A stretch of DNA of 39,187 bases from Clostridiales bacterium (GCA_012520195.1 JAAYOS010000079.1:1-39187); one strand, 5' to 3'. Positions 1-9,721 are shown, counted from the stretch's first letter. A program made the numbers and translations. Notes: generated from the letters alone by a model not told the origin.

Positions 1-272
1 CCGCCGGCAACAGCATCAGCACCAAAATCACATAGAGGTATAAATAGAGCGTCGACCTTTGCTGAACTGAACTTTTCTGTAATATCAGGTACCACCCCTG
101 GATCTGACGCTATCCCGTTTTCGCAAAGGTCATCGATATCAACAACCCGCAAAATATCTAGGTTTAGAGATGATATCACTCCCATCAATTTGTCCTTTTG
201 ACCCTTTGCAGCCTCCATAGATAGAAATGCGCGCTTTATCGGTGCTATACCGATGGTAATGGTTCTTTCCAT
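1..272 (-). CDS. L-fucose/L-arabinose isomerase-like protein, N-terminal part (truncated by window edge)
   Basis: Reverse-strand reading from CAT at 270-272 gives MERTITIGIAPIKRAFLSMEAAKGQKDKLMGVISSLNLDILRVVDIDDLCENGIASDPGVVPDITEKFSSAKVDALFIPLCDFGADAVAG, open to the window edge; resembles the N-terminus of the FucI/AraA-like isomerase family; same strand as the kinase gene. Confidence 0.65.
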   Translation of the reverse strand, partial: MERTITIGIAPIKRAFLSMEAAKGQKDKLMGVISSLNLDILRVVDIDDLCENGIASDPGVVPDITEKFSSAKVDALFIPLCDFGADAVAG

Positions 273-286
273 AATCAGCCTTCCTC

Positions 287-1753
287 TCAGTAAAGATCTT
301 TAACTCGATGGTACAGCCCCGTAAACATCTGAAACCGATCATTATACAGCTCGATAAACTCAGTCCTAGGTTTTGACTCCTCTGCAGGTGAAAGGGCGGT
401 TCCAGCCTGGCTGAGGCTTTCATAGACACCTGCACCGACAGCAGCTGCAAGGGCGACCCCTCGTGAAGTCACACCACTGGGTATAGTTGTAACCGACCAT
501 GTACGGACATTGAATATATCGGCCATCATCTGTCGCCAAAGCTGTGAACTTCCGCCACCACCAATGATGCGTATATCCTTGATAATCCTTGTCTCACGAT
601 AGACATCCAGAATACTTCTGAGAGCAAGCGTCACTCCTTCAAGCGTCGCCCTCAGGAAGTGAGCTCTACTGTGCTCCGTTCCGATGTAGAAGTAGACTCC
701 CCGGGCTTTTGTGTCAAAAATAGGTGAACGCTCGCCTTCCAAGTAAGGTAGGAAGACTAATCCGTCTGAGCCTTCAGGCGCTTTGGCCGCAATTCGGTTA
801 AACTCATTGACATCACTTACCCCAAATAGGCTGCTTGCCCACTCAATGCACTTCCCTGCTGTCTGTGTTGTACCGTATACTCCTACACCTTCACCGTCCA
901 AAGCTGGGAGGTTAAAGAGCCTCGCTGCGCCGTCAAAGACAGGAGTTGGCGAGTTGTAGCTCAGCCAAGCAGTCGTTCCCAGCGAACAGTACATCTCACC
1001 GGCTGCGATTCCGGCACCCGCATTTGCACACGCTCCGTCCCCTCCACCTGTTATGACTGGGATTCCGGCCTTGAGTCCGAGCAAAGCCGCAGCCTCTCTG
1101 TTAAGCTTTCCCGCTATCTCTGTACCGCGTCTAAAGACAGTTATTTTCCCCGGATCTATAACTAGCTCAATAAATACGTCTACAAGGGGTTGCTTTGTAT
1201 TAATATCCATCAAATGTGCGTGTGCGCCGTCTGAGTAGTCACCGGTATCGATATTGCCGGTAAGTTTTGATGTTATGTAGTCTTTTGATTGTAAGAACTT
1301 TGCTGTTTTTTCATATACATCAGGCTCATTAGCCTTGATCCAGAGTATTTTGGCAAGTGAACTCTGAGCATTAAGTATATTTCCTGTTCGGCTATATATC
1401 TCGTCTCTCCCTATTGAATCAGCAATTATCACTTCCTCGTATGTAGAGCGTGAATCCGAATGCAGCATTGCAGGTCGAAGAGGCTCTCCGTTTGCGTCTA
1501 CAGGAAGACATCCAAGCATGTGACCGCCAGTACCGATAGCCTCAACTTTTACTGCATACTCTGGATTGCGTTCAAACAGCTTCTTTGTTGTAATACAAAC
1601 CCCTTCCCACCAGGAGTAAGGATTTTGCTCGGTATGTAAGCACTCTGCGTCATGCGGATAATCAAAATTGGCGAATGAAACAATATCCCCCAGCTCATTG
1701 ACCAGTGTCGATTTTACCGAGCTAGTACCCACGTCATAAGCTAGAAATAACAT
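287..1753 (-). CDS. FGGY-family carbohydrate kinase (xylulokinase-like)
   Basis: ORF 488 aa; N-term LAYDVGTSSVKSTLV phosphate-binding motif, GTGGHMLGCLPVD, ITGGGDGACANAGAG, C-term IRIIGGGGSSQLWRQMMADIF typical of FGGY kinases. Confidence 0.9.
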   Translation of the reverse strand: MLFLAYDVGTSSVKSTLVNELGDIVSFANFDYPHDAECLHTEQNPYSWWEGVCITTKKLFERNPEYAVKVEAIGTGGHMLGCLPVDANGEPLRPAMLHSDSRSTYEEVIIADSIGRDEIYSRTGNILNAQSSLAKILWIKANEPDVYEKTAKFLQSKDYITSKLTGNIDTGDYSDGAHAHLMDINTKQPLVDVFIELVIDPGKITVFRRGTEIAGKLNREAAALLGLKAGIPVITGGGDGACANAGAGIAAGEMYCSLGTTAWLSYNSPTPVFDGAARLFNLPALDGEGVGVYGTTQTAGKCIEWASSLFGVSDVNEFNRIAAKAPEGSDGLVFLPYLEGERSPIFDTKARGVYFYIGTEHSRAHFLRATLEGVTLALRSILDVYRETRIIKDIRIIGGGGSSQLWRQMMADIFNVRTWSVTTIPSGVTSRGVALAAAVGAGVYESLSQAGTALSPAEESKPRTEFIELYNDRFQMFTGLYHRVKDLY

Positions 1754-1806
1754 TTCCCCCTCCTTTATCCCCTATAAACTCCCAATAACCCTAATACCCC
1801 TTCAGG

Positions 1807-2736
1807 TCAGTTATCGTACACTTTGGCCCCGTGTGATTTTAGCAGCCTGTACCACTCTTCTTTTTGACCGGGTTTTGGTGGCTCATACTCCTCTTGAACG
1901 CTAAGCCCCATGCGGGTGCTCTTTGAGGCTGCAAGTCTGTGGTATGGCAGCAGCTCGACTCCGAGCAGGTTCGGCATTTCCTTCGTCAGATCGGCTATCC
2001 CTTCGAAGTGGTCATCCCGGTCGTTTAGCCCCGGAATTATCGGACAGCGAAGTAGTATTGAAGCACCAGTCTGATATAGCTTTCGCAGATTTTCCATCGG
2101 AAGATCCATGCTGACGTTGGTAAAAACCTTGTGGAGTTCAGGGTCGGTCTCCTTAATATCGAACAAAAACAAATCGACATGCTTTATTAGTGACTCAAAG
2201 ACCTTAAACGGGGCATAACCGCTCGTCTCTATTGCAACATTGATCCCTTCCTCTTTCGCCGCCATGGCTAGTGCCAATGTGAACTCTGGTTGCATAAGAG
2301 GCTCGCCTCCGGAGAGAGTCATCCCTCCTCCGCTTGGACCGTAATATTTTCTGTCGCTCAGAACATCGTTTATGACTTCTCTGACTGTAACGTCACGCCC
2401 CACAAAGCTTAGCGCACCTGCTGGGCAAACCTCCAGACAGAGACCTCTGAGAGAACACCTAGAATGATCGACCACATGCTTTCCCTCGACTATTGCGTGC
2501 ACATTGCATACTGCCGTACAGGCACCACACCCGATGCATTTGTTCTCGCTGTACGAGAGATGGACCTGGCTCGATATTCCCTCGGGATTATGGCACCATA
2601 AGCAGCGCAGGGGGCAACCCTTAAGAAACACTGTCGTACGTATGCCCGGACCGTCATGCACGCAAAAGAACTGGATGTCGAATATCCTGCCGGTCACATC
2701 AAGGGGGATTTTCCTGACCTCTTTTTGCTTATTCAT
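1807..2736 (-). CDS. Glycyl-radical enzyme activating protein (radical SAM, PflA-like, with ferredoxin insert)
   Basis: ORF 309 aa; radical SAM CxxxCxxC (KGCPLRCLWCHNPEG), two 4Fe-4S clusters (CIGCGACTAVC; CSLRGLCLEVCP), GGMTLSGGEPLMQ motif; next to a glycyl radical enzyme gene. Confidence 0.95.
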   Translation of the reverse strand: MNKQKEVRKIPLDVTGRIFDIQFFCVHDGPGIRTTVFLKGCPLRCLWCHNPEGISSQVHLSYSENKCIGCGACTAVCNVHAIVEGKHVVDHSRCSLRGLCLEVCPAGALSFVGRDVTVREVINDVLSDRKYYGPSGGGMTLSGGEPLMQPEFTLALAMAAKEEGINVAIETSGYAPFKVFESLIKHVDLFLFDIKETDPELHKVFTNVSMDLPMENLRKLYQTGASILLRCPIIPGLNDRDDHFEGIADLTKEMPNLLGVELLPYHRLAASKSTRMGLSVQEEYEPPKPGQKEEWYRLLKSHGAKVYDN

Positions 2737-2759
2737 ATTCTAAACTCCCAACCGGCTCG

Positions 2760-3818
2760 TCAATCCCAGGTCAATATAACCTTTAGTACTTCGCGCCTTT
2801 CAAGCATTTTGATCGCCTCGGCACACTGCTCGACCGGCATGACAGCATCGTAGAAATCGCTTGCCTTCAACGTTCCGTCGAGCATCATTTTCACGATAGT
2901 ATCGTGTGTGCGGTGTTCGCGGTAGGGGTAGCTCATGATATGGACGCAAACATTATTGGGCAGATCGTAGAGGTCCAAAGTACTCTTGCCTTCGGGGAGC
3001 ACCCCGTAAACACAGACCTTGCCACCGGGCTTTAGAAACCTGGCACCGCGCAGAATTACATCGGTACTGCCCACAGCATCGATAACCATATCGAACTTGT
3101 GATCTTTTAGGAGTTCCTCCGGATTCTCATTGTGCGAGTTTATAAGTACATCGGGTGAGGAGACCTCTTTTATACGCTGCAGACGGTTGTTATGGTGTCC
3201 AATCACCACAACAGAGTTTACATTGTATGACCTGAGCTGCAGTGATAGTCCCATCGACACCACACCGTCACCAAAGATGAGGATATCCATGCCTTCCTTT
3301 ACACCAAAATTGTGAAGTGCACTGTAGTTTTCCTTAAAGGTCAGCATCATTGCCGCATCGACAAAGGAGATTTTATTCGGGAACACCTTTGTTAGATAGT
3401 CAATTTCTTCAAACCTTGTGAACATACCGCCACCGCTTACGCCGTCCTCTTTCATTGCCCTGATGTCTGTTGCGGTCAAATACTCCGCCATCTGGCCATA
3501 ACTGCTAGTGTATTTACTTCCGCCGTTGCGCATCATTGCAGGAAGTGGACTGACTACCCGGTCGCCTACTTTTAGATATCTGACCTTATCACCTAACTCC
3601 ACAATCTCTCCGACAGCCTCGTGCCCCAAAATTGTGGGGTACTTGAACTTGAAGAAATCTGATTCAGGATGCTCGTGATGAACGATTTTTAGATCGGTAC
3701 TACTGCAAATGCCGCATGCCCGGACTCTTACAAGCGCCTGATATTCTCCTATATCCGGCATTGGAACGTCTGTTACCATCTCCACTATGTTTGGTTCTAT
3801 AACTGCAACAGCTCTCAT
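2760..3818 (-). CDS. Zinc-type alcohol dehydrogenase-like (MDR superfamily) oxidoreductase
   Basis: ORF 352 aa; ACGICSSTDLK, GHEAVGEIVELGDKV, KVGDRVVSPLP motifs; no four-Cys structural zinc lobe after GDRV. Confidence 0.9.
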   Translation of the reverse strand: MRAVAVIEPNIVEMVTDVPMPDIGEYQALVRVRACGICSSTDLKIVHHEHPESDFFKFKYPTILGHEAVGEIVELGDKVRYLKVGDRVVSPLPAMMRNGGSKYTSSYGQMAEYLTATDIRAMKEDGVSGGGMFTRFEEIDYLTKVFPNKISFVDAAMMLTFKENYSALHNFGVKEGMDILIFGDGVVSMGLSLQLRSYNVNSVVVIGHHNNRLQRIKEVSSPDVLINSHNENPEELLKDHKFDMVIDAVGSTDVILRGARFLKPGGKVCVYGVLPEGKSTLDLYDLPNNVCVHIMSYPYREHRTHDTIVKMMLDGTLKASDFYDAVMPVEQCAEAIKMLERREVLKVILTWD

Positions 3819-3845
3819 GAGTATCCTCCATACATTTATATTCTT

Positions 3846-6260
3846 TTATGCAGTCGAGTAGGCAGTGCGCGATATGATTTCATCCTGCATTTTATCGTCA
3901 AGATAGATGAAATACTCACAGAATCCTGCTATCCGCACTACCAGATTCCGATAGGCGTATGGATTCTTCTTTGCCTCTATGAGCTCCTCAGGCTTGACAA
4001 AGTTGATCTGTATCTGGGGTCCTCCTCGCTCAAGGTATGTCATAAGCAGGCTTTTTAGCGCCGCTACTCCACCCTTGGTGCTGAATAGAGAAGCGGTAAC
4101 TTTTAGGTTTGTCGCTAGTGCTCCATTCAGATACTTATAGTCCAATTTCAGTAGACTGTTTAGCAGATGGGTCGGACCATGCGTATCATGCCCCTGAACA
4201 GGACCCAAACCATCACTTATCGGCTGGCCCTTTTTGCGTCCATCAAGTGTTGCTCCGGTTACCTCGCCCAGGCTCGTCGCCTGAGTGTAGCTAAAGAAAC
4301 TGTTTACATACTTCTCTTGGAGTGTCCCATCATTTAGGTCGTTAACTGCATATGTAAACGTGTTGAACATTTGGGCAGCAAGGTCATCCACCCACTCAAT
4401 GTCATTGCCGTAGTGGGGTATACTCTCTTTGATATATCGACGCAGGGGCTCCTGTCCCTCGTAATCGGCTCGAACGATGTCTATCAGTTGATCCAAGCAA
4501 TATCTACCCGAATCAAAAACAAGGGTTTTTATCGTTGCAAGAGAATCCGCAGTATTCGCCAGTCCTGAGCCTGTCAAAGGAATATGTCCCGGAATTGCTG
4601 CCCCGCCCTGGAACATATCCTTACCCTTTTCAAGGCAGCCGTCGATCCATACTGAACCAAACGCGTCATACCCGCGCGTATGCATAAAACGGTAGTCGGC
4701 CGAAACCTTTCGTTGACCTACCGCAATTCTGATTCGCTCGAGCATGAGCTCAATCAATTCATCAAAAGATTCTATGCGGACCTTTCCTGCTCTATACTCA
4801 TCGAGAATTTCATCCAGTAGCTGGGAGTAGGATATGAAGCCGTTAGGCACAATTAGCCATCCGGCAGAACCGTCCGCAATGAGTGTCTCAACGCATCCCA
4901 TATTGTAGTAGTTGCACGCGTTCTCTGGCGAGTGACCGAGGTCGAGAAAGACCTTCATCCACGCATCGGCGTTGTACAGCTGTGGCATACCAAACCCAAG
5001 CTTAATGGTCTCCATTGCCTCATCCATCACCCACTCGGGCGACTTTGTGGGCGAAACTTGAAGAGAGATGTTAGGATACGGCAGCCTAGTGACCCTGGCT
5101 GCGGCAAGGCACACCTTTGTGAACTCATTTGCCGTACTTTCACCTTTGGCATCTAATCCGCCTAAAGCCATACTCTGTACAGTACGCATCTTGGGCTCGT
5201 TGCATTTCAAATAAAGCATGCAAACAAGATCCCTTGCTTCATCAAAAGTAATTCGGCCAAGTTCGATATCTCTCCTATAGAACGGATACATATACTGATC
5301 AAACTTCGCAAAGCTAAGTGCTGAGCCAAGTCCGGTATTCGCAATCAAATGAGTCAGCCACACCAGTTGTATAGCTTCCCGGAATGTCTCCGGTTTCTCC
5401 GTCGATACCTTGTCGATAATTTCGGCAATTTCGCGCAGTTCCTCGGATCGCACTGGATCTTCCTCAGTCTTTGCTGCGCCTAAGTACGCTTTAGCATATC
5501 TTTTCATGTATCGTATCGCTGCCTCGATAACGATTTTGCAAGCTGTATAGAACTCCTGTTTTTCCGGATCATCCTTTGATTCTTCAAGTAAGTTTTTTAT
5601 CTGCTCAAGTACTGCGGCATATCCCGTATTGATCGCTCTGCCGTAGTTTAGGTTCAAGTGATTAGCAGCCATCCACGGTAAACCGAGTACTCTTTTCATG
5701 ACGTCTTCGCCGTAGTCGAACTGGAATCTGTTTTCCAATACCCTTGCGATTTCATAGCCCTCAATGCGATCGTCATCCTCGTATTTTGACTGAGTCTCCT
5801 TAATCAACTTCTGCAAGGTCAAGTAATCGACATTGGCGTCGTAGTGGTCGCGCGCCATCAGTGCAAAGCGCGATTTCCCCATAGGTGCTGCACCGTACAC
5901 TGAGGTTTCAGCATTGCGGCCGCGCCCATAGAAGTGCACTGGCTCTTGAGCCTCTTCCGGGGGATTTATGTATTCCTCTACGAATTGTTCTGCTTGAATA
6001 AGCAAATCGCTGTACTCGCGGTGAACAGGTTCGACAGGCCACATCCCCAGTATTGAACCTCCCAACAGCTCATGGGGAAACACCTCAAGTTCAACATTGT
6101 CGAGCAGGTATTCCATCGCTCTCGCCCGCCGTATTTGCTTCGGCTGTCCTTCTGTCTCCTTCAACGACTCAGCAATCAGCGGGTAAAAAGTAGTCCTCCT
6201 GACACCCGCATCCATCATGGCTTCAACTTGACGTTTAATTTTATATATACGGTCTTCCAT
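3846..6260 (-). CDS. Glycyl radical enzyme (pyruvate formate-lyase-like superfamily; substrate unassigned)
   Basis: ORF 804 aa; active-site Cys loop NYYNMGCVETLIADGSAGW and C-terminal glycyl radical motif VVRIAGFCEYFIYLDDKMQDEIISRTAYSTA; N-term KETEGQPKQIRRARAMEYLL. Confidence 0.95.
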   Translation of the reverse strand: MEDRIYKIKRQVEAMMDAGVRRTTFYPLIAESLKETEGQPKQIRRARAMEYLLDNVELEVFPHELLGGSILGMWPVEPVHREYSDLLIQAEQFVEEYINPPEEAQEPVHFYGRGRNAETSVYGAAPMGKSRFALMARDHYDANVDYLTLQKLIKETQSKYEDDDRIEGYEIARVLENRFQFDYGEDVMKRVLGLPWMAANHLNLNYGRAINTGYAAVLEQIKNLLEESKDDPEKQEFYTACKIVIEAAIRYMKRYAKAYLGAAKTEEDPVRSEELREIAEIIDKVSTEKPETFREAIQLVWLTHLIANTGLGSALSFAKFDQYMYPFYRRDIELGRITFDEARDLVCMLYLKCNEPKMRTVQSMALGGLDAKGESTANEFTKVCLAAARVTRLPYPNISLQVSPTKSPEWVMDEAMETIKLGFGMPQLYNADAWMKVFLDLGHSPENACNYYNMGCVETLIADGSAGWLIVPNGFISYSQLLDEILDEYRAGKVRIESFDELIELMLERIRIAVGQRKVSADYRFMHTRGYDAFGSVWIDGCLEKGKDMFQGGAAIPGHIPLTGSGLANTADSLATIKTLVFDSGRYCLDQLIDIVRADYEGQEPLRRYIKESIPHYGNDIEWVDDLAAQMFNTFTYAVNDLNDGTLQEKYVNSFFSYTQATSLGEVTGATLDGRKKGQPISDGLGPVQGHDTHGPTHLLNSLLKLDYKYLNGALATNLKVTASLFSTKGGVAALKSLLMTYLERGGPQIQINFVKPEELIEAKKNPYAYRNLVVRIAGFCEYFIYLDDKMQDEIISRTAYSTA

Positions 6261-6498
6261 ACCTGGACCCCCTGTCTTTTCGTGTAAATATATCTATCCC
6301 AGGCTAATATCTATTCTTGTAAATAAAGTCTATACTGTGCTTGTGCACAATTCAATGTCAGAATATCTAATGAAATGTATCATAATGACAGATATATTAA
6401 GCGTAGACTCGATGCAAAAACTCAATGTGTTAACTAAAGTGCGTTACTCAAACATGTAGCTCAATATGCTACTTAGATGCTCGACCACAATGTTGAGA

Positions 6499-6546
6499 TA
6501 AAAAAAGTGCAACCACCAGAACTGTGATTGCAGATCTTGGCTGCAC
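6499..6546 (-). terminator. Rho-independent terminator downstream of spoIVA
   Basis: Minus strand reads GTGCAGCCA...TGGTTGCAC then TTTTTTT; 9-bp stem followed by a T run, just past the spoIVA stop. Confidence 0.75.
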
Positions 6547-6583
6547 CATATAGTAAAAAGAACATAGCAGACATGTGCTGCTA

Positions 6584-8062
6584 TTAAAGTATTATGCAGA
6601 TAAGCCCGCCGCTGCCCTCATTGATGATACGCTGAAGGGTCTCTCTCAGCTTGGAGCGGGCATCCTCCGGCATTCTTTTGAGCTTGCTGTGAAGCCCTTC
6701 GCTGACAAGATCGTTTAAGGACTTGCCGAATATGTTCGACTGCCATATCTCTGCAGGATTCTCCTCAAACTCACTGAGAAGATACTTAATGAGGTCTTCA
6801 GACTGTTTTTCACTGCCCACAATGGGGGAGACCTCTGTCTTTATGTCTGCACGCAGCATATGCACAGATGGGGCAGACGCCTTCAGCCTCACGCCATACC
6901 GGCCACCATGCCTGACAATCTCAGGCTCCTCAAGGGTCAACTCATCCGAAGTCGGCATCACAATGCCATACCCCTCTCGCCGCACCTCCTCGAGCGCCTT
7001 TTCCACCTTGTCATATTCCCTCTTAACAACCGAAAGCCTGCACAAGAGGCTCATCAGGTCACCGTCATCCGACACAGAGAATCCTGTCTGCTCAGCAAGA
7101 GTTCTATAGAAGAGCTCTCGAGGTAGCTCCACAGAAGCAACAGCAATACCGGCACCCATATCGATGCCCCCTACCTTGACACCCATTATCGTGTCGCAGG
7201 AACGCATTGCCTCAATGGCACTACTAACATCGCGGACGCGCCTCATGCCCTTTGCGCCCTTAAGCATCGCCTCGTATAGTTCTTTCTTGATGGGGTGCGT
7301 CTCACTGAGTGCTTCCACCCATGGTGGAAGGAATAGGCCAAGCTCTCTTATCGGGAACTCCATCAGTACTCCCCGGATTATCCTCTCGACGTCCTCCTCC
7401 TCAATGACGAGGCAGTTTGCCGTCATACATGTCACATCGTATTTCTCTCTTATCTCGGCGGCTGCTGCCTGGGCACGGGGTGAATCGGGGTACGCTGAGT
7501 TTACAAGGACAAGAAAGGGCTTACCCAGTTCCTTCAGCTCATTTATCACTCTCCCCTCAGGTACAATATAGTCCTCCCTAGGAATATCGGTGATAGATCC
7601 GTCGGTAGTAACCACGATACCTATCGTCGAATGCTCTTCGATGACCTTGCGGGTGCCGATTTCAGCGGCCTCCATCAGAGGGATCTCATAGTCGAGCCAC
7701 GGCGTCCGGACCATCCGCGGAAGTTCGTCCTCGAACTGCCCTATGGCCCCGTCGACCATATATCCCACACAGTCGATGAGCCGTACCTGCAGGTTCTCTC
7801 CGCCCGCAAAGGTGATATCTACAGCCTCCTCCGGAACAAACTTCGGCTCGGCTGTCATGATGGTCCTTCCTGAACCACTCTGGGGCAGTTCATCCTGAGC
7901 ACGCTGACGCACATATGCGTTTTCAATACGCGGAATTACCATCGTCTCCATAAATCGCTTGATAAACGTCGATTTTCCGGTGCGCACCGGTCCTACAACG
8001 CCGATGTATATGTCGCCGTCCGTCCGCTGCGCTATATCCTCATAAATTGTGCGGTTCTCCAC
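6584..8062 (-). CDS. spoIVA: Stage IV sporulation protein A (coat morphogenetic ATPase)
   Basis: ORF 492 aa; IYEDIAQRTDGDIYIGVVGPVRTGKSTFIKRFMETMVIP, Walker A GPVRTGKST, QDELPQSGSGRTIMTAEPKFVP, highly characteristic of SpoIVA. Confidence 0.97.
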   Translation of the reverse strand: MENRTIYEDIAQRTDGDIYIGVVGPVRTGKSTFIKRFMETMVIPRIENAYVRQRAQDELPQSGSGRTIMTAEPKFVPEEAVDITFAGGENLQVRLIDCVGYMVDGAIGQFEDELPRMVRTPWLDYEIPLMEAAEIGTRKVIEEHSTIGIVVTTDGSITDIPREDYIVPEGRVINELKELGKPFLVLVNSAYPDSPRAQAAAAEIREKYDVTCMTANCLVIEEEDVERIIRGVLMEFPIRELGLFLPPWVEALSETHPIKKELYEAMLKGAKGMRRVRDVSSAIEAMRSCDTIMGVKVGGIDMGAGIAVASVELPRELFYRTLAEQTGFSVSDDGDLMSLLCRLSVVKREYDKVEKALEEVRREGYGIVMPTSDELTLEEPEIVRHGGRYGVRLKASAPSVHMLRADIKTEVSPIVGSEKQSEDLIKYLLSEFEENPAEIWQSNIFGKSLNDLVSEGLHSKLKRMPEDARSKLRETLQRIINEGSGGLICIIL

Positions 8063-8074
8063 TCCTATTCCCCC

Positions 8075-9607
8075 TTATCTTCTTTTCGGAATCAGCAGCA
8101 GCTCATCCGGATTTGGTTCATCCCCGGGTTCAAGGTCATTTGCAGCTCTGATATCAGCTTCAGCAGAATTATATCTCTTTGCCATCGACCACAAGCTCTC
8201 GCCCCTTTGAGGGTACTTAAGTACAACACTTGGACGCAGCGGAGCATCCTCACCGTACGGCTCCAGCCTGGCCGAATGCACTGCGAAGATATTTCTCCTT
8301 CGCGTTGCCTCCAAGTCAAAGCAGGCATCGAACCGAACCTCCGCCCCACTTATCGCCGCAGCACTGAAGGCCTCCGAAGCTGACGCTACTCTCACCCTAC
8401 AGCCGGACCCATCGGGCGCTTCGCTCCTTACCGAAACAGGCAGTCTGCGTGACGCGTGATATATGCCGCCATCCTCCGCCACATACAAAATTCGTACATC
8501 CGCAGTGGTCTCGGCACGTATGAAGCCCTGTTCCCTTGAAACTGTGGGCTCTTCAAACAGCACCTCCATGTCGAGAACATACCTGACAGGAGTGTCGGTC
8601 TCTACAGTATCACGTATCGTCTGCCTCTTTGTCTCCAAATCAACAAGCTCGGTAAACTCGTATGGGCGGGAATCCACCACGCTCCTCATCGACGTGCTGT
8701 AAAGGTCGGCTATCGTCTCAAGCCTTTTGGGGGCATACGCACTGAGCTGCGCCTCGATATCGGCACTTACAGAAAGTATCCTTCCTCCCGACTCCCCGTT
8801 CAGCTCTACCGAGACGTTCTCCGGCTGCAGCCATATGAAGCATTGCGCACCCTCCGTAAGTCCGTCTGCTTCAATGATCTGAGAAAAAGGCAACTCGATT
8901 TGTGATGTAAAAACGTCGTTACCGGGACCCCTCCCCTTACACAGGAGCTTTATCGAGAGCGTTGCCTTAAATATCACTTTTCTCCCCACAATGTTGTACT
9001 CTCCGGAAGTTGTCTTGCAGCTCCACTTAAGTATTTCAGCGGCCGGGGGATTGGAGGATGACATCTCAAGCTCATCAGATATTGCAAAAGATTTTGTCTT
9101 AGCCGCGCAGGGCATCCGCACAAGGTAGCTCTGCTTGAGAAGCTGCACGTCTTCACGGCCGACTGCGTTTACGTCTGTACATAGGGAGAAGCTCCTCTGA
9201 TCAATGGATCGGGCATCGATCCGTACGGTTGTACGCACGAGAACTTTTCTCGGATTTATCGTCCGGCTGTCGATCGACTGCAATTCGACGCTGCAGAGTA
9301 GAACCCCTCTGCTCTCCGGGTTCATCTCGAATTCGTGCGTAAACGGAATTGAAAGCGTAAGATGCTCAAGCCCCTCCCCGCTTTCGGGGACATAGATTAC
9401 ACTTGCCCGTACCGTGCCCGTCACTATGAGTCGGCTCTCCCTCATCTCCCTTGTGTTGATCATCGCTACACCATGACTTTCAACAATCCTTAATATGTCG
9501 GGCAGTGCATCCGGCACAATCGCATCATACATCTCTTCGCGGGTGCCCGTCATATCCAATCCGGTATCATAAAAAACATAGCTTTCTTTTCTAAGCTCCA
9601 ACTCCAT
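8075..9607 (-). CDS. sipL: SipL-like spore morphogenesis protein (DUF3794/SPOCS repeats plus C-terminal LysM)
   Basis: ORF 510 aa; repeated SPOCS/DUF3794-like segments and C-terminal LysM-like VLKYPQRGESLWSMAKRYNSAEADIRAANDLEPGDEPNPDELLLIPKRR; directly upstream of spoIVA with a 12-nt gap. Confidence 0.8.
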   Translation of the reverse strand: MELELRKESYVFYDTGLDMTGTREEMYDAIVPDALPDILRIVESHGVAMINTREMRESRLIVTGTVRASVIYVPESGEGLEHLTLSIPFTHEFEMNPESRGVLLCSVELQSIDSRTINPRKVLVRTTVRIDARSIDQRSFSLCTDVNAVGREDVQLLKQSYLVRMPCAAKTKSFAISDELEMSSSNPPAAEILKWSCKTTSGEYNIVGRKVIFKATLSIKLLCKGRGPGNDVFTSQIELPFSQIIEADGLTEGAQCFIWLQPENVSVELNGESGGRILSVSADIEAQLSAYAPKRLETIADLYSTSMRSVVDSRPYEFTELVDLETKRQTIRDTVETDTPVRYVLDMEVLFEEPTVSREQGFIRAETTADVRILYVAEDGGIYHASRRLPVSVRSEAPDGSGCRVRVASASEAFSAAAISGAEVRFDACFDLEATRRRNIFAVHSARLEPYGEDAPLRPSVVLKYPQRGESLWSMAKRYNSAEADIRAANDLEPGDEPNPDELLLIPKRR

Positions 9608-9638
9608 TGTCTACACTCCTCCCGCGCTCCAATAAACG

Positions 9639-9665
9639 CTGACATGTTCATTATGATAAATATGC
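9639..9665 (-). promoter_or_regulatory. Possible sigma-E-like promoter for sipL-spoIVA
   Basis: Minus strand GCATATT (9659-9665), 12 nt, CATGTCAG (9639-9646), resembling a relaxed -35 KMATATT / -10 CATACAnT; spacing is one or two nt short. Confidence 0.3.
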
Positions 9666-9689
9666 ACGGGAAAGATGGATATGCTTTAA

Positions 9690-9721
9690 AATGAGAAAAG
9701 AACTGCATATTTGCAGTCCCT
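9690..9721 (-). terminator. Rho-independent terminator downstream of the spoVM-like gene
   Basis: Minus strand AGGGACTGCA AATA TGCAGTTCTTTTCTCATTTT; perfect 6-bp core (ACTGCA/TGCAGT) extendable with G-U pairs, then T-rich. Confidence 0.6.

Noticed and set aside
139-450. 103-aa ORF on the minus strand
   Set aside because: Overlaps the kinase and isomerase-like genes out of frame; the in-frame isomerase-like protein (1-272) explains the region.
6341-6350. TTGTGCACAA palindrome upstream of the GRE operon as an operator
   Set aside because: A 10-bp palindrome alone is weak evidence; no regulator gene is adjacent in the window.
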